Shown: positions 10,085 to 17,917, numbered from the stretch's first letter. The stretch: DNA of 22,414 bases from CAIWTU01 sp035686205 (GCA_035686205.1 DASRZQ010000064.1:1-22414), one strand, 5' to 3'. Made by a program: numbers and translations. Notes: generated from the sequence alone by a model not told the origin.

Positions 10085-10681
10085 ATGGAACAGACGGTTC
10101 TGAACATCGAGCTGAGAGAAAAAGCCGGTAAGGGTATATGCAGGAGACTCAGAAAAAGCGGTATGGTTCCCGCTATCGTGTACGGAAAAGGGATGGACCC
10201 CGTCCCGGCGGCGGTCAGCGCAAAAGAGCTGATGACGGCGATTGCCGGCGAGGGTGGCAGGAATCATATCATCACCCTGAAGGGAGACAAGGCCCTTGAC
10301 GGCAAGCTTGTCATAGTGTCCGACCTTTTGCGTGATTGCCTGAAAGGCAGCCCCCTTCATGTCGATCTGCACAAGATAAGTCTCGAAGAGAAGGTCAAGG
10401 TTTCCGTCCCGGTCAGCCTCGTGGGAACCTCAGCGGGAGTGAAAGAGGGCGGCATGCTCGATTTCGCGATGCACGCCGTGGAACTTGAATGCCTTGCAAC
10501 CCAGATACCGGAACATATGGAAGTTGACGTGACCGATCTGAAAATCGGGGATTCTTTTCATATCAGCGACCTGGTTGTGCCCGCCGGCATGAAGGTTCTG
10601 AATGATCCGAAAGCCACGGTTGTCAGCATCCTCGGCAAGGCCAAGGAAGAAGTTGCGTCGGTGGAAACCACGGAAGAATAA
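10085..10681 (+). CDS. rplY: 50S ribosomal protein L25 (bL25, CTC form)
   Basis: 5S rRNA-binding ribosomal protein of the general-stress CTC type. The N-terminal L25 domain (about 1-95) has REKAGKGICRRLRKSGMVPAIVYG, and the C-terminal TL5/CTC beta domain (about 100-185) has VPVSLVGTSAGVKEGGML. The 198-residue length fits the two-domain form rather than the 94-residue E. coli L25. The acidic tail SVETTEE is typical. GGAGG (10076-10080) sets the ATG at 10085. pth follows 16 bp after the stop, so the two are probably co-transcribed. Confidence 0.95.
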   Translation: MEQTVLNIELREKAGKGICRRLRKSGMVPAIVYGKGMDPVPAAVSAKELMTAIAGEGGRNHIITLKGDKALDGKLVIVSDLLRDCLKGSPLHVDLHKISLEEKVKVSVPVSLVGTSAGVKEGGMLDFAMHAVELECLATQIPEHMEVDVTDLKIGDSFHISDLVVPAGMKVLNDPKATVVSILGKAKEEVASVETTEE

Positions 10682-10697
10682 CAGACCGGCAACGAAT

Positions 10698-11291
10698 ATG
10701 GCCACAAGACTAATAGTCGGTTTGGGCAATCCCGGCCCGAAATACCAATGGACCCGCCATAACGCGGGTTTCATGGTTTTGGACAGGCTGTCCGATGTTT
10801 CCGGCATTAGCGCGGCAAGGAAAAAATTTTCCGGGTTGTATGGCGAAGGCGACTGGAACGGCGAACGTCTGCTGCTGCTGAAACCGCAGACCTATATGAA
10901 TTTGTCGGGACAATCGGTTTCCCATGCGTTGAATTTCAACAAATTGTCGATGCGGGATCTCGTGGTGATCCACGATGATCTCGACATACCCTTCGGACGG
11001 GTGAAACTGAAAGAAGGCGGCGGTCATGCCGGACACAACGGACTCCGCTCCCTCGTGGCCGAACTCGGGGGCGGCGGGTTCGCGCGGGTAAGGGTCGGCA
11101 TAGGAAGACCCCTGCACGGCGATCCTGCCGATTACGTCCTCAGCAATTTCGCGAAATCAGAACTTGCCGTTTTGCCCGATTTGACCGAAAATATCGTTGA
11201 TTTGCTTGCCCTTTATCTCAAGGAAGGAATGGGCAAGGCAATGAGTCTTTACAATAACAGGGACCTGCTGGCGGATCAGCAGGCTGTGTAA
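10698..11291 (+). CDS. pth: Peptidyl-tRNA hydrolase
   Basis: Releases peptides from prematurely dropped peptidyl-tRNA so that the tRNA can be recycled. With the start at ATG 10698 the protein is 197 residues and begins MATRLIVGLGNPG, the standard family N-terminus. Active-site residues fall at almost the E. coli positions: His21 in TRHNAGF, Asn68 in TYMNLSG, Asp93 in IHDDLD, and Asn114 in GGHAGHNGLRS. The frame stays open upstream to 10602, but that part overlaps the rplY 3' end and is not conserved in kind. The ribosome site is weak (GACCGG), which fits coupling to rplY 16 bp upstream. Confidence 0.95.
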   Translation: MATRLIVGLGNPGPKYQWTRHNAGFMVLDRLSDVSGISAARKKFSGLYGEGDWNGERLLLLKPQTYMNLSGQSVSHALNFNKLSMRDLVVIHDDLDIPFGRVKLKEGGGHAGHNGLRSLVAELGGGGFARVRVGIGRPLHGDPADYVLSNFAKSELAVLPDLTENIVDLLALYLKEGMGKAMSLYNNRDLLADQQAV

Positions 11292-11381
11292 ACCTGGTTG
11301 GATATGAGCCGGTCAGAATGGCGGCCGGTTTTGAGTAAAATACAGCAGCACCAGCAGAGCGGCATTTTGCCGTATCTCCTT

Positions 11382-11401
11382 GCTCCGGGATGGTCCGGGG
11401 C
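11382..11401 (+). promoter_or_regulatory. Leader hairpin before rpsF (possible S6:S18 autoregulatory site)
   Basis: GCTCCGG (11382-11388) pairs with CCGGGGC (11395-11401) over 7 bp with one wobble and the 6-nt loop GATGGT, ending 10 nt before the GAGGAGG ribosome site of rpsF. Many bacteria carry an S6:S18-binding RNA in the rpsF leader. Location and size fit, but the conserved loop details of that motif were not verified. Confidence 0.3.
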
Positions 11402-11425
11402 TAATAACCGTGAGGAGGAATAATA

Positions 11426-11800
11426 ATGAGAAAGTACGAGACGATTTTTATCGCTCAGCCCGAGCTCGGCGAGGAAGAGCTCAAGGGACTCACCGAAAAA
11501 GTGCAGGAAGTTATTTCGAGCATGAATGGTGATTGCAAGAGGCTGGAAGACTGGGGAATCAGGAAACTGGCCTACCCGGTCAGGAAATGCCAGCGCGGCC
11601 GTTACTTCTACCTGAATTTTTCCGGAAACTCCGCGCTCATAGCGGAGCTTGAAAGACGCCTCAGGCTCGATGACAAGGTTCTCAGGTACCAGAGCGTGAA
11701 GCTGGACAAGGATGCGGACATCGTTGCCGCGCCTGAGGAGAAACCCGCCGTGCAGCAGCCGGCGGCCGAGACGGTCGAAGTAGCTTCGACGGAAGAATAA
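11426..11800 (+). CDS. rpsF: 30S ribosomal protein S6 (bS6)
   Basis: Small-subunit protein that binds 16S rRNA as a heterodimer with S18. The 124 residues begin MRKYETIFIAQPEL and contain EDWGIRKLAYPVRKCQRGRYFYLNF, which is diagnostic. After the core fold (about 1-95) comes an Ala/Glu-rich tail ending in STEE, a variable region in this family. A strong GAGGAGG (11412-11418) precedes the ATG. It is the first gene of the rpsF-rpsR-DUF2232-rplI cluster. Confidence 0.97.
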   Translation: MRKYETIFIAQPELGEEELKGLTEKVQEVISSMNGDCKRLEDWGIRKLAYPVRKCQRGRYFYLNFSGNSALIAELERRLRLDDKVLRYQSVKLDKDADIVAAPEEKPAVQQPAAETVEVASTEE

Positions 11801-11822
11801 TCAGAATGGGGGGATTAGACAT

Positions 11823-12098
11823 ATGAGCGACGAAAGAACACCACCGAGAAGCAACGGTTTCAAGAAGAAAAGAACTTTTCAGCGCAGGAAGGTTTGCCGT
11901 TTCTGCGCCGACAAGCAGATAACCATAGATTACAAGGATCCAAGAACTCTCCGCGCCTTTATTTCCGAGCGTGGCAAAATCGTGCCCAGGAGAATCTCGG
12001 GAAATTGCGCAAAACACCAGCGTGAGATAACCGAAGCAATCAAGAGGGCCAGAAATATCGCTCTGCTGCCGATCGCCTCGGGTCACGTCTTGCCGTAA
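11823..12098 (+). CDS. rpsR: 30S ribosomal protein S18 (bS18)
   Basis: Partner of S6 on the platform of the small subunit. The 91 residues contain the S18 core with RKVCRFCADK, IDYKDPRTLRAFISERGKI, and RRISGNCAKHQREIT. The Cys pair CxxC with a later CxxH (NCAKH) is the zinc-binding C+ form of S18. A G-rich ribosome site (GGGGGGA at 11808-11814) precedes the ATG, and rpsF ends 22 bp upstream. The DUF2232 gene starts 3 bp after the stop, so translation is likely coupled. Confidence 0.97.
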   Translation: MSDERTPPRSNGFKKKRTFQRRKVCRFCADKQITIDYKDPRTLRAFISERGKIVPRRISGNCAKHQREITEAIKRARNIALLPIASGHVLP

Positions 12099-12101
12099 CG
12101 A

Positions 12102-13055
12102 ATGCAAGCAATAACCTGTGTGTTAAACAAGAAAACACTTTATGATATCGCAAAGGGAAGCGCGGCTTCCCTTGCGCTATTTACGGCATACATCATGCTG
12201 ATGTTCGCGGGGCCGCTGGCCGGCGTTTTCGCCCCTTTCCCCGTACTGTACTATACCTTGAAGAACGGCAGGAGAGTGGGGGCGGCAATCATTCTCATCT
12301 CGGCCCTTGCTCTTGTTGCCATAAGCCCGGCCGGCGCGCTTATCTACCTGTTGCAGTGCGGGTTGTTTTCCCTTTTGCTTGCCGAATTCCTGGCAAGGGG
12401 AAACGGCGCCGCAAAATCCATTGCCTGGACGGTAACGGCCAACCTGCTGGTAATACTGGTTATTGCCGTCTGTTACAGTCTGTGGCAGGGAGTGGATTTA
12501 AACGCTCTGGTCCTGAAGGGGATAAACAGTTCCTTCACCCAGACCGAGGCGTTTTATAAAAACAGCGGTCTGGGAAGTGACGAACTGGATGCGCTTCGAA
12601 GCGGGCTGAGGCAGGCCTCCGATCTTGTAGGCAAGATTTATCCATCCCTGATCGTCGTCTGCATGGGCGTCCTTGCGGGGTTGAATATCCTGTTGCTGAA
12701 AAAATTCGTCCCAAGACTTCCGGGACGGCTCGGGATTGGGGAATTCCGCTCGTTCAGAAACCCTGAGAAGTTGATATGGGTTCTGATCGTTTCGGGATTC
12801 GCGCTTCTGTTAAATATCGACCTGGTTACCCGAACGGCCTTGAACGTGCTGGTGGTCCTTGTTGCGCTCTACTTCGTCCAGGGACTGGCCATTATCGCTC
12901 ATTTTTTCAGACGCTTTCTGGTGCCCCGCTTCATTACGTACCTGTTTTATGCTTTGCTGGTAGTACAGCCGTACCTGGCGGTGGTGGTCGCCGCCTTGGG
13001 TCTCTTTGACCTGTGGTGCGATTTCCGCACGCCGAAAAAACAAGAAAACCTGTAA
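12102..13055 (+). CDS. DUF2232 (YybS-like) integral membrane protein
   Basis: Predicted inner-membrane protein of 317 residues with about eight hydrophobic segments (near 22-42, 58-77, 80-98, 105-128, 180-200, 226-245, 247-270 and 280-305). No catalytic motif is visible. The place between rpsR and rplI is where DUF2232/YybS proteins sit in Firmicutes and Deltaproteobacteria, which supports the family call. The function is unknown; a transport-component-like fold has been suggested for the family. The ATG lies 3 bp after the rpsR stop with no clear ribosome site of its own, so translation probably depends on rpsR. Confidence 0.8.
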   Translation: MQAITCVLNKKTLYDIAKGSAASLALFTAYIMLMFAGPLAGVFAPFPVLYYTLKNGRRVGAAIILISALALVAISPAGALIYLLQCGLFSLLLAEFLARGNGAAKSIAWTVTANLLVILVIAVCYSLWQGVDLNALVLKGINSSFTQTEAFYKNSGLGSDELDALRSGLRQASDLVGKIYPSLIVVCMGVLAGLNILLLKKFVPRLPGRLGIGEFRSFRNPEKLIWVLIVSGFALLLNIDLVTRTALNVLVVLVALYFVQGLAIIAHFFRRFLVPRFITYLFYALLVVQPYLAVVVAALGLFDLWCDFRTPKKQENL

Positions 13056-13076
13056 ATCAGGCTGGGAGGAAAAGAC

Positions 13077-13523
13077 ATGAAGGTAATTCTCAAGGAAAAC
13101 ATTGAAACTCTGGGCCATATCGGCGATATCGTAAAGGTGGCCCCCGGCTATGCCAGGAACTACCTGATTCCGAAGGGCTTTGCCATTGAAGCCACGACGA
13201 GAAACGCCAAGGCGCTGGAGCATGCGAAGCGCCAGATGGAGTACAAAAAGAACAAGGTCAAGGAGCAGGCTTCCAACCTTGCGGCCAGGCTGGAAGCGCT
13301 TACCATCGTCCTGACGCACCAGGCGGGCGAAGGGGACAAGCTTTTCGGTTCCGTAACCAACATGGAATTGGGCGAATATCTGAAAGAGCAGGGTTTCGAA
13401 ATCGATCGGAAAAAGATCCTGCTTGCCGAGCCGATCAAACACCTGGGCGAGTTTACCGCGACCGTGAAGGTCCATCCCGAAGTGAACGCCACCCTCAAGA
13501 TTGTCGTAAACCGGGCGGAATAA
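13077..13523 (+). CDS. rplI: 50S ribosomal protein L9 (bL9)
   Basis: Large-subunit protein that binds 23S rRNA near the L1 stalk. The 148 residues begin MKVILKENIETLGHIGDIVKV with APGYARNYLIPKGFA, the L9 N-terminal domain signature. The long connecting helix (about 41-75) and the C-terminal domain with GDKLFGSVTNMEL follow. GGGAGGAAAAGAC precedes the ATG. It is last in the ribosomal cluster and is followed 25 bp after the stop by a strong terminator. Confidence 0.97.
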   Translation: MKVILKENIETLGHIGDIVKVAPGYARNYLIPKGFAIEATTRNAKALEHAKRQMEYKKNKVKEQASNLAARLEALTIVLTHQAGEGDKLFGSVTNMELGEYLKEQGFEIDRKKILLAEPIKHLGEFTATVKVHPEVNATLKIVVNRAE

Positions 13524-13548
13524 TTTCCTTATTTCCAATGTGAAAACG

Positions 13549-13583
13549 GCGGCGTGAAATGAAAATTTCGCGCCGCTTTTTTT
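13549..13583 (+). terminator. Strong intrinsic terminator after rplI
   Basis: GCGGCGTGAAAT (13549-13560) pairs with ATTTCGCGCCGC (13565-13576) over 12 bp with one wobble. The loop is GAAA, a stable tetraloop, and seven T follow (13577-13583). It closes the rpsF-rplI transcript. Confidence 0.95.
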
Positions 13584-13653
13584 ATGCCTGCCCGGAAAAA
13601 TGGTCATTTCCCGCACGATTTCAACTGTTCGCCGATAAAGACACATTTGTTCT

Positions 13654-13661
13654 GGTATACT
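13654..13661 (+). promoter_or_regulatory. Extended -10 promoter candidate (TG-G-TATACT)
   Basis: TATACT (13656-13661) is a 5/6 -10 box preceded by TG one base upstream, an extended -10 element that can work without a good -35. No clear -35 is seen at 16-18 bp. It would give a leader of about 100 nt to the small gene at 13766. Confidence 0.4.
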
Positions 13662-13765
13662 ATTAGTGAGGGGCAAGGCCGAAAATGCCGGCTGGTCGAT
13701 TGATTGCCGCAAAGAAAAGAGCGGGCGGACAAATTAATCCACATCAGGGAGAAGGAGGAGATTTT

Positions 13766-13942
13766 ATGGCAAGCCTGACATTCACGGAAAATGAAGTCTC
13801 ATTGGTTCGCGAAATCCTCGAGGCGTACTACTCCGACCTGAGGATGGAGATTGCCGGAACAGACAATAAGCAGGTCCGTGATGAACTGAAGGCGAAGGAG
13901 GCGACCATTAAAGGAATCCTGGACCGTTTTCCCAGTTCCTGA
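13766..13942 (+). CDS. Small conserved-type hypothetical protein (58 aa)
   Basis: The protein begins MASLTFTENEVSLVREILEA and continues YYSDLRMEIAGTDN; it is mostly helical and charged, ending GILDRFPSS. It resembles short uncharacterised Geobacter-type proteins with a leading L-T-E segment and an ILE...SDLRMEIA..TD helix, but no function is known. The ATG at 13766 is chosen because AAGGAGG (13752-13758) lies 7 nt upstream; the frame is open back to 13685 without a ribosome site there. No membrane segment or Cys is present. It is monocistronic between the rplI terminator and the dnaB promoter region. Confidence 0.7.
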   Translation: MASLTFTENEVSLVREILEAYYSDLRMEIAGTDNKQVRDELKAKEATIKGILDRFPSS

Positions 13943-14268
13943 ACTAAGACGGGTGTGTTTGTTTCCAATGAAAACCGGTGAAATTTGCCTGTCGCCGCAT
14001 TTTGCCCGCACCGCTTATTTCTTTAACGTGCCCCTTTGCCTTACGGCTATGATCACCCTTTGCCCTGACTGTTTGTTGAAAAATAAATGTTTTGGTCATT
14101 GCGAGGAGCTTTTTTTACGAAGAAGCAATTTTCTTTCCTTCCTTGAACGGGGCGAGTGAGGCTTTGTGCCGTTCAGGCATCGGCTAACAATCCCAACAGA
14201 TATTCCGACCGTTTTTCATGGCGATTCCTTTGCGGAACCCTTTTGACGGCGGCGTCCAGCCAAAGCAG
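13943..14268. other. Non-coding gap before dnaB
   Basis: No convincing gene is present. The gap contains a degenerate dispersed-repeat copy at 14095-14130 and is otherwise unremarkable. A 68-codon frame on the plus strand runs through the repeat but has no ribosome site and an unlikely composition. Confidence 0.6.
14095..14130. repeat. Degenerate copy of a dispersed GTCATTGCGAGGAGC...GAAGCAAT repeat
   Basis: GTCATTGCGAGGAGC (14095-14109) and ACGAAGAAGCAAT carry the two conserved ends of an intergenic repeat found in many bacterial genomes, remembered as a GTCATTGCGAGGAGC-N-GCGACGAAGCAATCTC pattern. The ATTGC/GCAAT ends form the characteristic inverted repeat. The middle is replaced by a run of T, so this copy is probably decayed. 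Confidence 0.5.
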
Positions 14269-14297
14269 TTGACCCGGAGAGTCATGCGGGTTATAGT
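14269..14297 (+). promoter_or_regulatory. dnaB promoter (TTGACC - 17 bp - TATAGT)
   Basis: TTGACC (14269-14274) and TATAGT (14292-14297) are both 5/6 sigma70 matches at the ideal 17-bp spacing. Transcription would start near 14304, which rules out the in-frame ATG at 14218 and supports the ATG at 14341. Confidence 0.7.
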
Positions 14298-14340
14298 ATC
14301 CCATTCAAATCTCGTATTACACCAATTTTTCAGGAATACA

Positions 14341-15690
14341 ATGTCCGTGATTGACGTAAGAAAATTGCCTCCCCAGAGCATCGAAGCGGAAATGTCGATA
14401 CTCGGCGGGATACTGCTGGAGAACGAAGCGATTAACCGGGTCCTGGAAATCCTGGTCCCGGAAGATTTCTACCGTGAAACGCACCGTAAAATCATGAGGG
14501 CGATGATAGAGCTCAGCGACAACCGGGAGCCGTGCGACCTGATTACCCTGACCACCGTCCTGAAAAAGCGCGGCGAACTGGAGGATGTGGGCGGAGGCGC
14601 CTATCTGGCCACCCTGGTGGACTTCGTGCCTACGGCCGCCAATATCGGTTATTACTGCAGGATCGTCAAGGAGAAGGCCGTTGCGCGCAAACTTATCAAT
14701 GCCGCGACTGAAATAATAACCCAGGGGCACGATGAGCAGTCGGACATAGACCAGTTGCTGGACAGCGCCCAGAAGGTCATCTTCGAGATATCCGAGAACA
14801 AGATCAAGCCCGCCTTTTACCCGATAAACTCCATTCTCAAGGACACCATCAAGAATATCGAGACGCTGTACGAAAAAAAGGAACATGTGACCGGGGTGGC
14901 AACCGGATATTTGGATCTCGATGAAATGACGGCGGGATTCCAGCGCGGCGACCTGATAATCATAGCCGGCCGGCCTTCCATGGGAAAGACCGCCTTTGCC
15001 CTGAATATCGCCCAGTACGCATCCATCCATGCCGAACCCGCCCACCCGGTGGCGATTTTCTCCCTTGAAATGAGCAAGGAGCAGCTGGTGACCCGTCTGC
15101 TCTGTTCCGAAGCCAGAGTGGACGCCGGCCGGCTTCGCACCGGCCACCTTAACGAGACGGACTGGCCCAGGCTCATGCGCGGTGCCGGCTCGTTGCACAA
15201 GGCAAGGATTTTCATCGACGACACCCCGGCCATATCGGTGCTGGAGATGAGGGCAAAAGCCCGCCGCATGAGGGCCGAACACAGGATCGGAATGATCGTG
15301 GTGGACTACCTCCAGCTGATGCGCGGCAGCAGCAACCCCGAATCGCGGCAACAGGAAATCTCGGAGATTTCGCGGTCATTGAAGGCCCTGGCAAAGGAAC
15401 TGGATGTTCCGGTGGTCGCCCTTTCCCAGCTGAACCGCGGGCTGGAAAGCCGCACCGACAAGCGGCCCATGATGAGCGACCTCCGCGAATCGGGAGCCAT
15501 CGAACAGGATGCCGACGTTATCATGTTCGTTTACCGGGAAGAGGTGTACGACAAGGAGAACGCCGACCTGAAGGGAAAGGCGGAGATAATCATCGGCAAG
15601 CAGAGAAACGGCCCGATCGGCAAGGTCGACCTGACCTTCCTCGGCGAATATACCAGGTTCGAAAATCTCAGCATGAGGAATGACCACTGA
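14341..15690 (+). CDS. dnaB: Replicative DNA helicase DnaB
   Basis: Hexameric 5'-3' helicase that unwinds the replication fork. The 449 residues comprise the DnaB N-terminal domain (about 9-110, beginning LPPQSIEAEMSILGGILL), a linker, and the RecA-like ATPase domain with Walker A GRPSMGKT (210-217), IFSLEMSKEQLV, the Walker B region MIVVDYLQLM and the arginine-finger region DLRESGAIEQDADVIMF. The length is normal, so no intein is present. The start at 14341 has AGGA 5 nt upstream and is fixed by the promoter at 14269-14297; the upstream extension is not conserved in type. lpxA follows after 61 bp with no terminator. Confidence 0.97.
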   Translation: MSVIDVRKLPPQSIEAEMSILGGILLENEAINRVLEILVPEDFYRETHRKIMRAMIELSDNREPCDLITLTTVLKKRGELEDVGGGAYLATLVDFVPTAANIGYYCRIVKEKAVARKLINAATEIITQGHDEQSDIDQLLDSAQKVIFEISENKIKPAFYPINSILKDTIKNIETLYEKKEHVTGVATGYLDLDEMTAGFQRGDLIIIAGRPSMGKTAFALNIAQYASIHAEPAHPVAIFSLEMSKEQLVTRLLCSEARVDAGRLRTGHLNETDWPRLMRGAGSLHKARIFIDDTPAISVLEMRAKARRMRAEHRIGMIVVDYLQLMRGSSNPESRQQEISEISRSLKALAKELDVPVVALSQLNRGLESRTDKRPMMSDLRESGAIEQDADVIMFVYREEVYDKENADLKGKAEIIIGKQRNGPIGKVDLTFLGEYTRFENLSMRNDH

Positions 15691-15751
15691 TTTACAATCA
15701 ACAGATATAAGACATCGCCGATGGCGACAGCATCTATTAACAGGGGTATCC

Positions 15752-16546
15752 ATGACAGATCCAACTGCTCGTATCAGCAAAACGGCGTCGGTTGCCGATG
15801 ACGCGGTAATAGGCCCGAACGTCATTATCGGCGATCATTCCAACGTCGGCGGCGGAACGGTAATAATGGCCAATGCCGTGATCGGCCCGTGGACGACCAT
15901 TGGCCGCAATAACACGATCCATTACGGAGCGATCGTCGGTCACGACCCCCAGGACCTCGGCTACAAGGGGGAAGAGAGCTATCTCAAGGTCGGAAACGGC
16001 AACGTCATCCGCGAATACGCGACCATTCACCGGGGCTACCGGGAGGGCACGGCGACCGTTATCGGAGACGAAAATTATCTGATGATCCAGTCACATGTCG
16101 CCCATAACTGCGAGGTGGGGAACAATATCATCCTTGCCGGCGGCGCCTTGCTGGCGGGGCACGTGCTGGTCGAGGACAAGGCTATCATCTCCGGCAACTG
16201 CGTGGTTCACCAGTTCTGCCGGATCGGCAAATTTTCCATGATGCGCGGACTTTCGCGGACATCCCGCGATGTACCGCCGTTCTGCATAATGGACGAGACA
16301 CACACCGTCAAAACCCTGAACATGGTGGGCCTGCGCCGGAACGGGTTCGATGCGGCCCGCGTCCGGGCCATAAAAAATGCTTTTACCATACTGTTCCGCG
16401 GCGGCCCGAATATGAAGGCCAATCTGGAAAAGGTTGAAGCGGAGTTGGAAATTACCGGGGACGTGAGCTACCTTCTGGAATTCATAAAGAGTTCGAAAAG
16501 AGGGGTGTGTTTCGGCAAAGGCGCCGCGGGCGGTGAATTCGAATGA
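15752..16546 (+). CDS. lpxA: UDP-N-acetylglucosamine O-acyltransferase LpxA
   Basis: First enzyme of lipid A synthesis: it transfers a 3-hydroxyacyl chain from ACP to the 3-OH of UDP-GlcNAc. The 264 residues show the left-handed beta-helix hexapeptide repeats (about 10-190: AVIGPNVIIGD, NAVIGPWTTIG) and the LpxA signature IVGHDPQDLGYKGE. QSHVAHNC places His115 and the catalytic His118 (His125 in E. coli). The C-terminal helical domain is about 195-255. The ATG at 15752 has AGGGG (15742-15746); an upstream ATG at 15680 overlaps dnaB and adds a non-family extension. It is not in the usual lpxD-fabZ-lpxA-lpxB cluster, and could be a second copy or a dispersed lpxA. Confidence 0.92.
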   Translation: MTDPTARISKTASVADDAVIGPNVIIGDHSNVGGGTVIMANAVIGPWTTIGRNNTIHYGAIVGHDPQDLGYKGEESYLKVGNGNVIREYATIHRGYREGTATVIGDENYLMIQSHVAHNCEVGNNIILAGGALLAGHVLVEDKAIISGNCVVHQFCRIGKFSMMRGLSRTSRDVPPFCIMDETHTVKTLNMVGLRRNGFDAARVRAIKNAFTILFRGGPNMKANLEKVEAELEITGDVSYLLEFIKSSKRGVCFGKGAAGGEFE

Positions 16547-16562
16547 ATGAAAGGCTGACCAT

Positions 16563-17876
16563 ATGAAAAGTTTTATTCCCCTACGGGAGCTTCCCGGACC
16601 CTCCGGATACGGACCGGGTGATGTTTTTGTACTCTTCGGCGAACTGTTCGGACGCGGGTACGCCAACGGCATAGTCGATGAGGCGCGGCGGGCGGGAATG
16701 GTTATTATCGGTATCACCGTGGGCCGCCGGGACAAGGACGGCGCCTTGCGGCCGCTGACCGCCGATGAACTTGCGGAGGCCGAGGCCAATCTCGGCGGGA
16801 AAATAATAAATATCCCCATGGAAGCCGGCTTCGACATGGAGGCAGGCCCCGGCGGCAAATCTCCGGTCGATCAGTTGAAGGGAGTGAAGTCGGACGAGTG
16901 GGACGCCGTGGAACTGGACTGGGAGGCGATCGGGCAGTCACGGCTGGCCGGAATGAAGCGCTTTACCAAGAATCTGGAAAAAGTGGCGGCCGAGATTGAC
17001 AAAATGGTCCCTGCGGGAGCCAATGTCCTTTTTGCCCACACCATAGCGGGCGGCATCCCGCGCGCCAGGATTCTCATGCCGATCCTGAACCGTGTCTTCA
17101 AAGGGCAGGGCGAAAGATATCTCAGGTCCGAGGTGTTCTGGGATTCGCAGATCGGCCGGCTGTGCGACATGAGCTTCAACGAGGTTACCGCCGATACCTT
17201 CAGGTATCTCATGGACGCCACGGCCAAATTGCGCGACAGGGTTTCCTCCGGCGGCGGTTCCGTCGGCTACGTCGCATACTGCTACCACGGCTGCGAAGTT
17301 CTGGTAAACGGTTCCTATGCCTGGCAGTCATACACACCTTATCTCCAGGGCTGGGCAAAGATGCGGCTGGAGGATATCGCCGGTGAAGCCTGGCGGCAAG
17401 GGATCAGGGCCACGGTATTCAATTGTCCGGAAATCCAGACCAATTCCAGCGCCCTTTTTCTCGGGGTAGAGATTTCGCTCTATCCGCTTCTTTCCGCTCT
17501 GGAGCGCGAAGGCGGAGGTTCCAATGCCGAAAAACTCCGGAACAGATGTGCCGTTCTCATGAAGGACGGCGCGACCCTCGAATCGCTATTGGCAAAAGCC
17601 GACTCCTATCTGTCTTCTCCGGTTCTGGACAAGTTCCGCGACTTCGATTCCTGGCCGCATCACAACAGCGCCGAACAGGCGGAACTGATGCTGAACACCG
17701 CAACCGACCTGCTGGAAATGAACAGGGACTCCAGGGAAATCGTCTGCGCCGAGCTTTCCCGCGCCGTTTTCCAGGCCGTCGGCAAATTGATGTTCAGAAG
17801 CATATGGAAACCGGCATCGCCGGTTCTCTGGCTCAACCACGACATAATCGCAAGGCAAATCGTGACGGAGGGATGA
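16563..17876 (+). CDS. FabMG-like putative enoyl-ACP reductase (uncharacterised family)
   Basis: A 437-residue soluble protein resembling the family labelled enoyl-ACP reductase FabMG in databases; this is recalled from its conserved segments, not searched. The N-terminus has a nucleotide-binding look: GDVFVLFGELFGRGYANG (19-36) followed by an ARRAGM helix and a GITVGRR strand. Further on, FAHTIAGGIP (158-165 region) is conserved in kind. A segment at 257-266 has Tyr257 and Lys266 spaced Y-x8-K, the catalytic spacing of FabV-type enoyl reductases, followed by an SDR-like strand GIRATVFNCPEIQTNSS. It would reduce enoyl chains in fatty-acid elongation, which fits lpxA 16 bp upstream. The ATG at 16563 has a weak AAAGG upstream. 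The biochemical role is unproven; it could be another NAD(P)-dependent reductase. Confidence 0.6.
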   Translation: MKSFIPLRELPGPSGYGPGDVFVLFGELFGRGYANGIVDEARRAGMVIIGITVGRRDKDGALRPLTADELAEAEANLGGKIINIPMEAGFDMEAGPGGKSPVDQLKGVKSDEWDAVELDWEAIGQSRLAGMKRFTKNLEKVAAEIDKMVPAGANVLFAHTIAGGIPRARILMPILNRVFKGQGERYLRSEVFWDSQIGRLCDMSFNEVTADTFRYLMDATAKLRDRVSSGGGSVGYVAYCYHGCEVLVNGSYAWQSYTPYLQGWAKMRLEDIAGEAWRQGIRATVFNCPEIQTNSSALFLGVEISLYPLLSALEREGGGSNAEKLRNRCAVLMKDGATLESLLAKADSYLSSPVLDKFRDFDSWPHHNSAEQAELMLNTATDLLEMNRDSREIVCAELSRAVFQAVGKLMFRSIWKPASPVLWLNHDIIARQIVTEG

Positions 17877-17917
17877 TGCGGGTCCGCCGATGATACGGCA
17901 TTCCCCGGTTTTTCGCG

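Noticed and set aside
10602..10697. 32-residue N-terminal extension of peptidyl-tRNA hydrolase
   Set aside because: It overlaps the rplY 3' end out of frame and is very basic; the standard MATRLIVGLGNPG start is at 10698.
11306..11334. Terminator after pth (CCGG-rich repeat followed by TTTTG)
   Set aside because: Only a 4-bp stem can form and the T-run is short, so it was not called.
13953..14159. 68-codon plus-strand frame before dnaB, rich in Cys
   Set aside because: It has no ribosome site and its second half reads through the dispersed repeat, so the Cys content is likely chance.
14218..14340. 41-residue N-terminal extension of DnaB
   Set aside because: It overlaps the TTGACC/TATAGT promoter and is absent from the normal DnaB N-terminus; the ATG at 14341 has a ribosome site.
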